From the NCBI RefSeq assembly GCF_002086485.1, contig NZ_MVHF01000048.1:1-62615 (forward strand): a DNA stretch of 62,615 nucleotides, given 5' to 3'. Positions within the stretch are counted from its first letter, which is position 1. The number at the start of each line of letters is the position of its first letter. The position numbers and the translations under genes are program-made. The notes under the pieces were generated by a model. That model saw only the letters and a list, made by a program, of their open reading frames with translations, had not been told where the DNA came from and did not search any database. The stretch comes from Mycobacterium aquaticum. Its GTDB lineage: Bacteria > Actinomycetota > Actinomycetes > Mycobacteriales > Mycobacteriaceae. Positions 34,247 to 43,452 of this stretch are shown here, in pieces.

Positions 34247-34717
34247 ATGGCGAACCCAGTGAATCTGCCGGAGTTGGTTCGGGCCGTCGTTGATCAGCAC
34301 CGAGACGAGCGCGGTCCGCTCATCGAGATCTTGCACGACATTCAGCACCGGCTCGGCTACATCGATCCCGACGCGGTACCGCTCATCGCGAAGGAACTCA
34401 ACCTCTCCCGGGCTGACGTGCACGGAGTGGTCACCTTCTACAAGGACTTCCGCTCGGAGCCCACGGGCTCGGTGGCACTGCAGGTGTGCCGCGCCGAGGC
34501 ATGCCAGTCGGTGGGTGCCGAGCGACTGGTCGGCACCCTCGAGGAGGCACTCGGGATCAAGGTGGGCGGCACCACCGCGGATGGCACGACGACGCTGGAT
34601 CAAGTGTTCTGCCTGGGCAACTGCGCTCTGGGTCCGTCCGCACAGATCAACGGCCGGGTGTACGGCCGGCTCAACGCCGACCGAGTGCTGGCCCTGCTGC
34701 TGACGGAGACGTCATGA
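34247..34717 (+). CDS. fdsG: NAD-dependent formate dehydrogenase gamma subunit
   Basis: 156 residues of the NuoE-like thioredoxin-fold [2Fe-2S] family, with the four cysteine ligands in CRAEAC and CLGNC. It carries electrons within the soluble FdsABGD complex, between the flavin subunit and the iron-sulfur chain. ATG 34247 directly follows a GTG at 34244, either of which may start the protein. First gene of the operon; its stop overlaps fdsB (ATGA). Confidence 0.88.
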   Translation: MANPVNLPELVRAVVDQHRDERGPLIEILHDIQHRLGYIDPDAVPLIAKELNLSRADVHGVVTFYKDFRSEPTGSVALQVCRAEACQSVGAERLVGTLEEALGIKVGGTTADGTTTLDQVFCLGNCALGPSAQINGRVYGRLNADRVLALLLTETS

Positions 34718-36258
34718 TCACGGTGTACGTGCCGCGAGATTCGGCCGCGATATCGGTTGGGGCCAACGAGGTGGCGGTTGCGATCGAGCGCGAGGCGGGC
34801 CTCGCGGGCCGAGAAATCCGGCTGGTTCGCAATGGGACCCGCGGAATGCTGTGGCTGGAACCACTGGTCGAGATCGAAACCGAGAGCGGCCGTGTCGGTT
34901 ACGGTCCGGTGCGGTCTGACGACGTCGGCGAACTGGTGGCCACCGGAATGCTGGAAGGCGCCCCGAACGAGTTGTATCTCGGTGTCGTCGAGGACCTTCC
35001 GTGGATGCGTGACCAGCAGCGACTGTGCCTGGCCCGGGTCGGTGTCACCGATCCGTTGTCGCCTGACGACTACGTGCGCCATGGCGGTTTGACCGGGCTG
35101 CGGCGCGCCTTCGAGCTTGGCCCCGAAGCCGTGGTGGCCGAGGTCACCGAATCCGGCCTGCGAGGCCGCGGCGGCGCGGGGTTCCCGGCGGGCATCAAAT
35201 GGAAGACCGTTGCCGAATGCCCGGGTGATCTGAAGTTCGTCTGCTGCAACGCCGATGAAGGCGACAGCGGTACGTTCGCCGACCGTGTCGTGATGGAGGG
35301 CGACCCGTTCTGTCTCTTGGAAGGGATGACCATCGCCGCGTACGCGGTCGGTGCGTCGGAGGGCTACATCTATCTGCGCTCCGAATATCCCGACGCCGCG
35401 GCCACCACCCACATGGCGATCGAGATCGCCCGCGCCCAGGGCTGGCTGGGGCATAACATCCTCGGCTCCGGATTCGACTTCGACATCCACCTGCGCATCG
35501 GCGGCGGTGCCTACATCTGCGGTGAAGAAACCTCGATGCTGGAAAGTCTCGAGGGCAAGCGCGGCATGGTGCGGGCCAAACCGCCGATACCGGCGATCAC
35601 CGGTCTGTTCGGCAAGCCCACCGCCGTCAACAATGTGCTGACCCTGGTCAGCGTCCCCGCTGTGCTCGCCGACAGCGGAAGGGCGTATGCCGAACTCGGA
35701 GTCGACCGTTCGCGTGGCACACAGGTGTTTCAGCTGGCGGGCAACATTGCCCGGGGCGGTGTGTTCGAGACTGCGTTCGGTGTCTCTCTCGCGGAGTTGG
35801 TGAACCGTTACGGCGGTGGTACCCATTCGGGCCGGCCGGTGCGCGCCGTCCAGGTCGGCGGTCCGCTCGGAGCCTACATCCCGGCCGATCGGCTGGATCT
35901 GCCCACCGACTACGAGGCGTTCGCCGCCGCGGGTTTCATGCTTGGACACGGCGGCATCGTGGTGTTCGACGACACGGTGGACATGGCCGCGATGGCGCGG
36001 TTCGCGATGGAATTCTGCGCCGAGGAGTCGTGCGGCAAGTGCACACCGTGCCGTGTGGGCTCGGTGCGCGGCGTCGAGGTGATCGATCGCATTGTCGGCG
36101 GCGAAGATCCGGACGGCAATCTTGCGCTGCTGAATGACCTGTGCGAGTTGATGACCGAAGGCTCCCTGTGTGCGATGGGCGGCCTGACCCCCAACCCGGT
36201 ACGTAGCGCGCTGCTGCATTTCCCCGAGGACTTCACACCACGAGAGGAGAACCGATGA
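34714..36258 (+). CDS. fdsB: NAD-dependent formate dehydrogenase beta (NADH/FMN) subunit
   Basis: 514 residues. An N-terminal thioredoxin-like domain (about 1-110) precedes a NuoF-like domain with the glycine-rich FMN/NAD loop RGRGGAGFPAGIKW, a second site GGGAYICGEETSML, and the [4Fe-4S] ligands ESCGKCTPCRVG plus a later Cys near SLCAMGG. This is the site where electrons from formate reduce NAD+. Four-nucleotide overlaps on both sides show tight coupling with fdsG and fdsA. Confidence 0.92.
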   Translation: MITVYVPRDSAAISVGANEVAVAIEREAGLAGREIRLVRNGTRGMLWLEPLVEIETESGRVGYGPVRSDDVGELVATGMLEGAPNELYLGVVEDLPWMRDQQRLCLARVGVTDPLSPDDYVRHGGLTGLRRAFELGPEAVVAEVTESGLRGRGGAGFPAGIKWKTVAECPGDLKFVCCNADEGDSGTFADRVVMEGDPFCLLEGMTIAAYAVGASEGYIYLRSEYPDAAATTHMAIEIARAQGWLGHNILGSGFDFDIHLRIGGGAYICGEETSMLESLEGKRGMVRAKPPIPAITGLFGKPTAVNNVLTLVSVPAVLADSGRAYAELGVDRSRGTQVFQLAGNIARGGVFETAFGVSLAELVNRYGGGTHSGRPVRAVQVGGPLGAYIPADRLDLPTDYEAFAAAGFMLGHGGIVVFDDTVDMAAMARFAMEFCAEESCGKCTPCRVGSVRGVEVIDRIVGGEDPDGNLALLNDLCELMTEGSLCAMGGLTPNPVRSALLHFPEDFTPREENR

Positions 36259-39083
36259 CCCTGTCCGTAGACCGCGACCTGGGCACTCCCGCCCCACCCG
36301 CCGACGCTAAACCCGTGACGGTCGAGATCGACGGCCTGCCGGTGACGGTCGGCGAGGGCGCCTCGGTGATGCGCGCGGCAGCGCTGGCCGGTGTCGACAT
36401 CCCGAAACTCTGTGCCACCGACAGTCTCGACGCCTTCGGCTCCTGCCGGCTGTGCCTGGTGGAGATCGACGGGCGGCGTGGTACTCCCGCGTCGTGCACC
36501 ACCCCCGTGACCGACGGCATGAAGGTACGCACCCAGACGCCGAAACTGGAGAAGCTGCGTCAAGGCGTCATGGAGCTCTACATCTCCGATCACCCATTGG
36601 ACTGCCTGACCTGTCCGGCCAACGGTGACTGCGAACTACAGGACATGGCCGGTGTTGTCGGCCTGCGCCAGGTGCGCTACGGGTACGACGGCGCCAATCA
36701 CCTTGACGCGCAAAAAGACACCAGCAACCCGTATTTCGACTTCGATCCGGCCAAATGCATCGCCTGCTCACGCTGTGTGCGGGCCTGCGGCGACATCCAG
36801 GGCACGTTCGCGCTGACCATCGAGGGACGAGGATTCGCGTCCAAGGTCTCCGCCGGCGCGGCCGAGACATTCCTCGACTCCGAGTGCGTGTCGTGTGGCG
36901 CCTGCGTGGCGGCGTGCCCCACCTCGACCCTGCAGGAGAAATCCGTTGTCGAGCTCGGTATCCCGACCCGCACGGTGGCGACCACGTGCGCGTACTGCGG
37001 CGTCGGCTGCTCGTTCAAGGCCGAGCTGCGCGGCGACGAACTGGTCCGGATGGTTCCCGACAAGAACGGCGGGGCCAACGAGGGCCACGCGTGTGTCAAG
37101 GGCCGGTTCGCGTTCGGCTACGCCACACACCCCGATCGCAAACTCGAACCGATGATCCGCGAGAACATCACCGACGATTGGCAAGTGGTCGACTGGGACA
37201 CCGCGATCAACTACACGGCCACCAAGATGCGCGAAATCCAGGCGCGGTACGGCGCCGGGGCGATCGGCGGCATCAGCTCGTCGCGCACCACCAACGAAGA
37301 GGTCTACGTGGTGCAGAAGATGGTGCGAGCAGCGTTCGGCAACAACAACATCGACACCTGCGCGCGAGTGTGCCACTCCCCCACCGGCTACGGTCTGCGG
37401 CAAACCTTCGGCGAATCGGCCGGCACCCAGGATTTCCGGTCCGTCGCAAAGGCCGACGTGATCGTGGTGATCGGTGCCAATCCGACCGACGCGCACCCCG
37501 TCTTCGGCTCCCGCATGAAGCGTCGTCTGCGCGAGGGCGCCAAGCTCGTGGTCATCGACCCACGCCGGATCGACCTGGTGCGATCGCCACACATCGAGGC
37601 CGCCTACCACCTTCCGCTGCGGCCGGGCAGCAATGTCGCGATGGTCAACGCGCTGGCCCACGTGATCGTGACCGAGGGGCTGGTCGACCGGGAGTTCGTC
37701 GACGCCCGCTGCGAAGAGTTCGACGTGTGGGCGGAGTTCATCGCCCGCCCGGAGCACAGCCCCGAGGCCGTCGAGCCCATCACCGGGGTGCCCGCCGCCG
37801 ACGTGCGCGCCGTCGCACGGCTGTACGCGACGGGCGGCAACGGGGCCATCTACTACGGCCTGGGAGTCACCGAACACAGCCAGGGCTCGACCATGGTGAT
37901 GGGGATGGCCAACCTGGCCATAGCGACGGGCAACATCGGCCGGGACGGAGTCGGCGTCAACCCGCTGCGCGGACAGAACAACGTGCAGGGCTCGTGCGAC
38001 ATGGGCTCGTTCCCGCACGAACTGCCCGGCTACCGCCACGTGTCCGACGACGCGGTCCGCAACGTGTTCGAAACTCTATGGCAGCGGCCGGTATTGACCG
38101 AACCGGGTCTGCGCATCCCCAATATGTTCGACGCGGCCATCGACGGCTCGTTCCGCGGTCTGTACGTCCAGGGCGAGGACATCGCGCAGTCAGATCCGAA
38201 CACGGGACATGTCTTCGCGGCGCTGGAATCGCTGGACCTGCTGGTGGTGCAGGATCTCTTCATCAACGAGACCGCCAAGTTCGCACACGTGTTCCTGCCG
38301 GGCACCTCGTTCTTGGAGAAAGACGGCACGTTCACCAACGCCGAACGCCGGATCAATCGGGTGCGCCCGGTGATGGCATCACGGATCGGCAAGCACGAAT
38401 GGGAGATCCCCTGCGAGATCGCGACCGCCATGGGCTACCCGATGTCCTACGAGAATGCGGCCCAGATCATGGCGGAGATCGCCGCAGTCACCCCGACGTT
38501 CACGGGCGTGTCCTTCGACAAGCTCGACCGGCTCGGCAGTGTCCAGTGGCCGTGCAACGACGAGGCTCCCGAGGGCACGCCCATCATGCACGTCGACGAA
38601 TTCGTCCGGGGCAAGGGCAGGTTCATCGTCACCACCTTCGTGCCGACTACCGAACGGACCACCCGGAAGTTCCCCTTGGTCCTCACCACGGGACGCATCC
38701 TGTCCCAGTACAACGTGGGTGCGCAGACCCGCCGCACCCCGAATGTCCTGTGGCACGACGAGGATGTCCTGGAGATCCATCCCCACGACGCCGAGGTGCG
38801 CGGCATCGACGACGGCGATGAGGTGGTGCTGACCAGCCGGGTCGGCGAAACCCGTCTGCACGCCATGCTTTCGGATCGAATGCCGGTCGGCGTCGTGTAC
38901 ACCACGTTCCATTACCCCGAATGCGGCGCCAACGTGGTGACCACCGACAACTCCGACTGGGCCACCAACTGCCCGGAATACAAGGTCACCGCCGTGCAGG
39001 TGGCCCTGCGTTCCGTACGTGTTCCCGACGCGCCGCAGCACGCGGAATCCGACGACTTGGTCCACACCGGCGAAGGGAGGTGA
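36255..39083 (+). CDS. fdsA: NAD-dependent formate dehydrogenase alpha (molybdenum) subunit
   Basis: 942 residues. Domains in order: an N-terminal [2Fe-2S] ferredoxin domain (CATDSLDAFGSCRLC), a His-Cys [4Fe-4S] segment (DHPLDCLTCPANGDCEL), a two-cluster ferredoxin domain (CIACSRCVRACGD and CVSCGACVAACP), a further [4Fe-4S] site (CAYCGVGC) and the bis-MGD catalytic region. The molybdenum ligand is cysteine (DTCARVCHSPT), not selenocysteine, and the histidine after it is conserved. Formate is oxidised to CO2 here. Such enzymes can also run in reverse and are soluble. Confidence 0.93.
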   Translation: MTLSVDRDLGTPAPPADAKPVTVEIDGLPVTVGEGASVMRAAALAGVDIPKLCATDSLDAFGSCRLCLVEIDGRRGTPASCTTPVTDGMKVRTQTPKLEKLRQGVMELYISDHPLDCLTCPANGDCELQDMAGVVGLRQVRYGYDGANHLDAQKDTSNPYFDFDPAKCIACSRCVRACGDIQGTFALTIEGRGFASKVSAGAAETFLDSECVSCGACVAACPTSTLQEKSVVELGIPTRTVATTCAYCGVGCSFKAELRGDELVRMVPDKNGGANEGHACVKGRFAFGYATHPDRKLEPMIRENITDDWQVVDWDTAINYTATKMREIQARYGAGAIGGISSSRTTNEEVYVVQKMVRAAFGNNNIDTCARVCHSPTGYGLRQTFGESAGTQDFRSVAKADVIVVIGANPTDAHPVFGSRMKRRLREGAKLVVIDPRRIDLVRSPHIEAAYHLPLRPGSNVAMVNALAHVIVTEGLVDREFVDARCEEFDVWAEFIARPEHSPEAVEPITGVPAADVRAVARLYATGGNGAIYYGLGVTEHSQGSTMVMGMANLAIATGNIGRDGVGVNPLRGQNNVQGSCDMGSFPHELPGYRHVSDDAVRNVFETLWQRPVLTEPGLRIPNMFDAAIDGSFRGLYVQGEDIAQSDPNTGHVFAALESLDLLVVQDLFINETAKFAHVFLPGTSFLEKDGTFTNAERRINRVRPVMASRIGKHEWEIPCEIATAMGYPMSYENAAQIMAEIAAVTPTFTGVSFDKLDRLGSVQWPCNDEAPEGTPIMHVDEFVRGKGRFIVTTFVPTTERTTRKFPLVLTTGRILSQYNVGAQTRRTPNVLWHDEDVLEIHPHDAEVRGIDDGDEVVLTSRVGETRLHAMLSDRMPVGVVYTTFHYPECGANVVTTDNSDWATNCPEYKVTAVQVALRSVRVPDAPQHAESDDLVHTGEGR

Positions 39084-39084
39084 G

Positions 39085-39321
39085 ATGGCCACCGCGTCAA
39101 CATCATTGCGGCTTGCGACCGAGATCGCCGCCCAGTTCCGGCACATACCCCAGGATCAGGCGGCTCACACGATCGCCAAGCACATCCACTCCTTCTGGGA
39201 CCCCCGGATGCGGGCCCAGTTGAAAGTCCAGGTAGCCCAGGCCGGTGCGAACTGTGACCCCCTCGTCGCGGCGGCAACCGGCTTGATCGACTCGGAGCCC
39301 GCCGAGATCATGGGCGAATGA
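39085..39321 (+). CDS. fdsD: Formate dehydrogenase delta subunit
   Basis: A 78-residue protein with the FdsD pattern: an N-terminal helix, then QAAHTIAKHIHSFWDPRMRAQL and a short acidic end. FdsD is a small subunit needed for a stable, active enzyme in the FdsABG group. The GGGAGG Shine-Dalgarno is inside the end of fdsA. Overlaps the next gene by 4 nt. Confidence 0.85.
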   Translation: MATASTSLRLATEIAAQFRHIPQDQAAHTIAKHIHSFWDPRMRAQLKVQVAQAGANCDPLVAAATGLIDSEPAEIMGE

Positions 39322-40157
39322 TGGGCAGGGTGACCGCGCGCCGGCCGGTCCTGCGCATCCGCGACGGCCATCAGGTACGTCGGCCGGACACCTTGACCGT
39401 CGAGGAGCCATTGGAGATCAGGGTGGGCGCACGCCCGCTCACCGTCACCATGCGCACACCGGGTCACGATTTCGACCTCGCCGCAGGGTTTCTGGTCAGC
39501 GAGGGGGTGGTGTCGGAATCCGGCCAGATAGCCGGCATTCGGTACTGTGCGGGCGCGACCGCCGATGGCACCAACACCTACAACGTCGTCGACGTGACAC
39601 TTGCGGACCGTGTCGCACCGCCGGACCCCTCGCTCGAACGCAACTTCTACACCACCTCGTCCTGCGGGCTGTGCGGCAAAGCCAGCCTCGAGGCGGTGCG
39701 GACCTCCGCCACCTGGGCCGTCGCCGATGACCCGATCTGCATCTCACCGGAAACCCTTGCTGCCCTGCCTGATCGGCTACGCGCAGCCCAGCGGGTGTTC
39801 GACAGCACCGGTGGATTGCATGCCGCCGGACTGTTCACCGCAGACGGCGAGTTGGTGTTCCTGCGGGAGGACGTCGGTCGCCACAACGCCGTGGACAAGG
39901 TCGTCGGCCACGCGCTGCGGGAATCGATGCTGCCGCTGCGCGAGACCATCCTCATGGTCAGCGGCCGGGCATCATTCGAGCTCGTACAAAAGGCGCTCAT
40001 GGCGGGAATCCCGATGCTGGCTGCGGTATCCGCCCCATCGTCGCTCGCGGTCGACCTCGCCGCACAGAACGGGCTGACGCTCATCGGCTTCCTGCGTGGC
40101 ACGTCGATGAACGTCTACACGGGATGCGAGCGCCTACAACCGATTCCAGTGGGGTGA
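39318..40157 (+). CDS. fdhD: FdhD/FdsC-type sulfur carrier for formate dehydrogenase
   Basis: 279 residues. The conserved CxxC (CGLCGK, about residue 117) accepts sulfur from a cysteine desulfurase and passes it to the Mo-bisMGD cofactor. The EDVGRHNAVDKVVG motif and SGRASFELVQKALMAGIP are family signatures. It ends the fds operon; related operons call this gene fdsC. Without it the catalytic subunit is normally inactive. Confidence 0.9.
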   Translation: MMGRVTARRPVLRIRDGHQVRRPDTLTVEEPLEIRVGARPLTVTMRTPGHDFDLAAGFLVSEGVVSESGQIAGIRYCAGATADGTNTYNVVDVTLADRVAPPDPSLERNFYTTSSCGLCGKASLEAVRTSATWAVADDPICISPETLAALPDRLRAAQRVFDSTGGLHAAGLFTADGELVFLREDVGRHNAVDKVVGHALRESMLPLRETILMVSGRASFELVQKALMAGIPMLAAVSAPSSLAVDLAAQNGLTLIGFLRGTSMNVYTGCERLQPIPVG

Positions 40158-40174
40158 CGGCCAAGATGCGGTAC

Positions 40175-41113
40175 TCACCGGCCACCCAATCGGTTCCAGA
40201 CCGCGGCCCGCTCCGCAGCGATGTCAACCACGCCTCCAGCGAGTTCCTGCAGGAACTCGGCGAAGTCGCGGGTCCACAGCGCCCCGTACCGCGCGGAGTA
40301 CACGCCGACCGCCGTGATGCCGTAGGTGTCGGCGTAGTCGAACAGGGCATAGCCCGCAAGCTGGTAGATGGTGCTCAGCGGGAGACGGTCCGACCGGGCA
40401 CCGGTGGCCCTGTTCAGCGCGCCGAGATGGGTTTTCACGTCGATCAGATGCCCGTCGGCGATGAGGTCCGCATCCGCCTTGCACAACACGGACCCTGCGA
40501 AAACCGGACCCAGCACCATTCTCGAATACGGCAGGGCGGGATACAGGTGCTCGACGGCGACGGTGTGCAACGCGCACAGCTGCGCGATCGCGTCCTTCGG
40601 CGCGGCGTCGAGAAGTCCTGCCGGGGTGAAACGTCCTCGGCGGTACAAGCTTTGGAGCGGCGAGCCGGGTTGCGGTCCGGCACGGTAGATCTCGGTACAC
40701 AGGGCCAGTGCCCAACTCGCCCGGGCCGTCTCGACCGGCAGCACCGAGTCCCGGCAGCCACACGCGGCGGCACCGCCGATGTGTGCTACCCGGGTGATGG
40801 CTGCCACGCAACTGGCATGGTGCCGAAACGCCGCGATGGCCACATCGGGGACGCAGGTGCTGTCCAAGGTCAGCCTGATCATGAAATCGAAAGCAGCGCC
40901 GAGAATTCCGGGATTGGCGGTGCCACCGGGGACCAGCAGCGGTCCCGCCGCCGCCCGATACGCCGCCTGGATTCCACGCACGTGAGGGAACCGCACATCG
41001 AAGTACCGTCGGAGCGGCGAGTGCTTGTCGGCGATCGCCGATGTCAGATTGGTGTACAGGTACCCGGCTTCGCGTTCCACAGTCAGACAAGCGTCCGTCA
41101 CGTGCGCCGTCAC
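40175..41113 (-). CDS. PD-(D/E)xK nuclease-fold-like protein, unknown function
   Basis: About 312 residues from GTG 41113 (GTG 41101 is an alternative). The only recognisable motif is the run ADADLIADGHLIDVKTH, which fits the two-strand core of restriction-endonuclease-like folds, with an Asp, then D-x-K on the next strand. The rest is helical and contains several cysteines (ACGCRDS). There is no partner methylase or helicase. It lies convergent to fdhD and divergent from moaA, inside the formate dehydrogenase cluster. I do not recognise a named family. Confidence 0.6.
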   Translation of the reverse strand: MTAHVTDACLTVEREAGYLYTNLTSAIADKHSPLRRYFDVRFPHVRGIQAAYRAAAGPLLVPGGTANPGILGAAFDFMIRLTLDSTCVPDVAIAAFRHHASCVAAITRVAHIGGAAACGCRDSVLPVETARASWALALCTEIYRAGPQPGSPLQSLYRRGRFTPAGLLDAAPKDAIAQLCALHTVAVEHLYPALPYSRMVLGPVFAGSVLCKADADLIADGHLIDVKTHLGALNRATGARSDRLPLSTIYQLAGYALFDYADTYGITAVGVYSARYGALWTRDFAEFLQELAGGVVDIAAERAAVWNRLGGR

Positions 41114-41169
41114 TGTCAAAGAGCGGCAGCAGATCACACAATAGGCATCACCGATCACGGGATCGCACC

Positions 41170-42174
41170 GTGACAGGCGCGTCTTCACCCGCGCTCGTCG
41201 ACCGGTTCGGCCGCGTACACACCGACCTTCGGTTGTCCCTGACCGATCGATGCAACCTGCGTTGTACGTACTGCATGCCTGCCGAGGGGCTGACATGGCT
41301 GCCGCGCTCGGAGATTCTCACCGACGACGAGGTGCTGCGGCTGGTGCGGATAGCGGTACGGCGTCTCGGCATCAGCAAGATCAGACTCACCGGGGGAGAA
41401 CCGCTGCTTCGTCGTGGGCTACCGGAACTCGTCACGCGGATCCACCAGGTTGACCCACGCATCGGGCTGTCGTTGACGACCAACGGAATTGCGCTGGCGC
41501 GCATGGCCTCCGCGCTGCACACGGCCGGATTGCGGCGCGTAAACGTCAGCCTGGATACCCTCCGCCGCGAGCGGTACACCGCGATCACCCGTCGTGATCG
41601 ACTCACCGATGTCGTTGCCGGTCTGCGGGCGGCCCAGGCCGCGGGGCTCAACCCTGTGAAGATCAACGCGGTGCCGGTGCGAGGTGTCAACGACGACGAG
41701 ATCGTCGACCTCACCGAATTCGCGATCGAGAACGGCTATCGGATGCGGTTCATCGAGTCGATGCCGCTGGATGCCCAGCAGGAGTGGGACCGGGACAGCA
41801 TGATCAGCGCCGAAGAGATCCTGGATCGTCTCGGCGAACGTTTCACGCTGGCGCCGATCGAGCGCCGCGGGAATGCGCCTGCCGAGGAGTGGCGCATCGT
41901 CGGGACCCCCAGCACCGTCGGTGTCATCGCCAGCGTCACCCGCGCGTTCTGCGGAAGCTGTGACCGGGTGCGGCTCACCGCGGACGGACAGGTGCGCAAC
42001 TGTCTGTTCGCGACAGAGGAATCCGATCTGCGCGCGTTGCTGCGTGGCGGCGCGCACGACGATGCGGTCGAGCACGCATGGCGGATTTCGGTTGCCCGCA
42101 AGGGCCCGGGCCATACCATCAACAGTGCAACGTTTCGCCGCCCGCAGCGGCCGATGTCGGCCATCGGCGGTTGA
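41170..42174 (+). CDS. moaA: GTP 3',8-cyclase MoaA
   Basis: 334 residues. Radical-SAM cluster motif CNLRCTYC (Cys 28, 32, 35), the SAM-contacting LTGGEPLLRR, and the C-terminal [4Fe-4S] ligands in FCGSCDRVRL and NCLF. The protein ends in the MoaA double glycine (SAIGG). It performs the first step of molybdopterin synthesis. Placement next to fds suggests a dedicated supply for the formate dehydrogenase, since mycobacteria usually have other moaA copies. GTG 41170 starts just before the conserved RFGRVHTDLRLSLTDRC. Confidence 0.9.
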   Translation: MTGASSPALVDRFGRVHTDLRLSLTDRCNLRCTYCMPAEGLTWLPRSEILTDDEVLRLVRIAVRRLGISKIRLTGGEPLLRRGLPELVTRIHQVDPRIGLSLTTNGIALARMASALHTAGLRRVNVSLDTLRRERYTAITRRDRLTDVVAGLRAAQAAGLNPVKINAVPVRGVNDDEIVDLTEFAIENGYRMRFIESMPLDAQQEWDRDSMISAEEILDRLGERFTLAPIERRGNAPAEEWRIVGTPSTVGVIASVTRAFCGSCDRVRLTADGQVRNCLFATEESDLRALLRGGAHDDAVEHAWRISVARKGPGHTINSATFRRPQRPMSAIGG

Positions 42175-42200
42175 CGCCAGACCTACCGGAGGGGCCAGTT

Positions 42201-42455
42201 ATGAGCACGCTGGAGCAATGGCTGGTCGCCGCCAAGGCCGAGCTGGGGATCGACATCGAGGTCGACGTCGATGAATTGCTGGACATGACCAAGGAGGTCG
42301 CCCACAACGTGGCACGTCCCGCGGCCCCGCTCACCGCGTTCCTGGTCGGCTACGCCGCCGCCCGGGCCGGTGGCGGCCCGGCGGCGGTGGTCGCGGCAAG
42401 CCGCAAGGCGGCCGCGCTGGCCGCACGGCAGGGCGGCTCGACCGACGGCGATTAG
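42201..42455 (+). CDS. DUF6457-like small protein
   Basis: 84 residues: an acidic helical start (EQWLVAAKAELGIDIEVDVDELLDMTKEVAHNVARPAAPLTAFLVGYAAA) and an Ala-rich end. Stand-alone or fused versions of this small domain accompany molybdenum-cofactor genes such as mobA in actinobacteria, which fits its place after moaA. GGAGGGG supports ATG 42201. Function is unknown. Confidence 0.65.
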   Translation: MSTLEQWLVAAKAELGIDIEVDVDELLDMTKEVAHNVARPAAPLTAFLVGYAAARAGGGPAAVVAASRKAAALAARQGGSTDGD

Positions 42456-42463
42456 ATCGCGCC

Positions 42464-43447
42464 TCAGCCGTTCGATTCCTCGGCGAACACACTGCTGCCG
42501 TAGATGTCCTCGGCTGTGAGCGTGACGAGGTCCTGCTTGCCCAGCGGCCGGTCCAGGGAGACCAATCGACGAGCCTGACGCAGCCGGCAGCGCTCGATGG
42601 CGTTGCGGACGCTGCGGGCGTTGGAGAATCGCGGTTGTTCCATCCGACGCGTGAGGTATTCGGCGAACGCCTGCCGGGCGTTGTCCTCGAACTGGAAACC
42701 CTCCGCGGCCAGCATGAGATCGGCGATGTGCATCAGCTCCTCGTGGTTGTAATCCTCGAAGGCGATGTGATGGGGCACGCGCGAACTCAAGCCTGGATTC
42801 GCCGAGAAGAACGTGGCCATCCGGTCGGGATAGCCGGCAAAGATGACCACGAGGTCGCCTCGTTCGTTCTCCATTTCCGTCAGCAGGATCTCGATGGCCT
42901 CCTGTCCGTAGTCGCGCTCGTTCTCGGGGCGGAACAGGAAGTACGCCTCGTCGACGAACAGCACTCCTCCGGCAGCCCGGGCGAGGGCCTCCTTGGTCTT
43001 CGGCGCGGTGTGCCCGATGAACTGGCCGACCAGATCGTCGCGCGTGACCGCGTGGACGCGCGGCGCCCTGATGTATCCGAGCGCATGCAAGATGGCCGCC
43101 ATCCTCATGGCGACCGTGGTCTTGCCGGTGCCCGGGCCGCCCGTGAAGCTCATGTGCAGGGTGGGTTTGGATGTCACCAAACCGAATTGGCGCCTCGCCC
43201 GGTCGACCTGCAACAGGGAGGCGATCTCCCGGACGCGTCGCTTGACCGGCGTCAGGCCGATCAACTCGGCGTCGAGCGCGGCCAGGGTCGCCGAGACCCT
43301 GGCCGCCGCCTCGTCCGCCGACAGGTCGAGCACCGCGTCGTCGTCAAGGATCGCCGGCTCGGTGACCGGCTCCTCGGTTTCCGTCGTGGCGTTCGCCGGA
43401 CCGTTGGTCGACGGCCGGTGGTACCCGAATCCTTTCGGCTTCTCCAT
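42464..43447 (-). CDS. cbbX: CbbX, red-type RuBisCO activase (AAA+)
   Basis: 327 residues. The AAA+ core shows Walker A GGPGTGKT (about 103-110), Walker B VLFVDEA (162-168), a sensor/arginine-finger region (NPGLSSRVPHHI) and the pore-loop segment LVGQFIGHTAPKTKE. CbbX hexamers pull the C-terminal tail of CbbL into the pore to release inhibitory sugar phosphates. The pore aromatic is Phe where family descriptions give Tyr. The N-terminal 40 residues are long and disordered-looking. Third gene of the cbbLSX operon, 5 nt after cbbS. Confidence 0.9.
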   Translation of the reverse strand: MEKPKGFGYHRPSTNGPANATTETEEPVTEPAILDDDAVLDLSADEAAARVSATLAALDAELIGLTPVKRRVREIASLLQVDRARRQFGLVTSKPTLHMSFTGGPGTGKTTVAMRMAAILHALGYIRAPRVHAVTRDDLVGQFIGHTAPKTKEALARAAGGVLFVDEAYFLFRPENERDYGQEAIEILLTEMENERGDLVVIFAGYPDRMATFFSANPGLSSRVPHHIAFEDYNHEELMHIADLMLAAEGFQFEDNARQAFAEYLTRRMEQPRFSNARSVRNAIERCRLRQARRLVSLDRPLGKQDLVTLTAEDIYGSSVFAEESNG

Positions 43448-43452
43448 TGAGA

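Noticed and set aside
36768..38039. Long minus-strand ORF of 423 codons opposite fdsA
   Set aside because: Mirror ORF caused by high GC at third codon positions; the plus strand carries all iron-sulfur and molybdenum motifs of FdsA.
36255..39083. Selenocysteine-type formate dehydrogenase
   Set aside because: The molybdenum ligand position reads TGC (Cys in DTCARVC), and there is no in-frame TGA.
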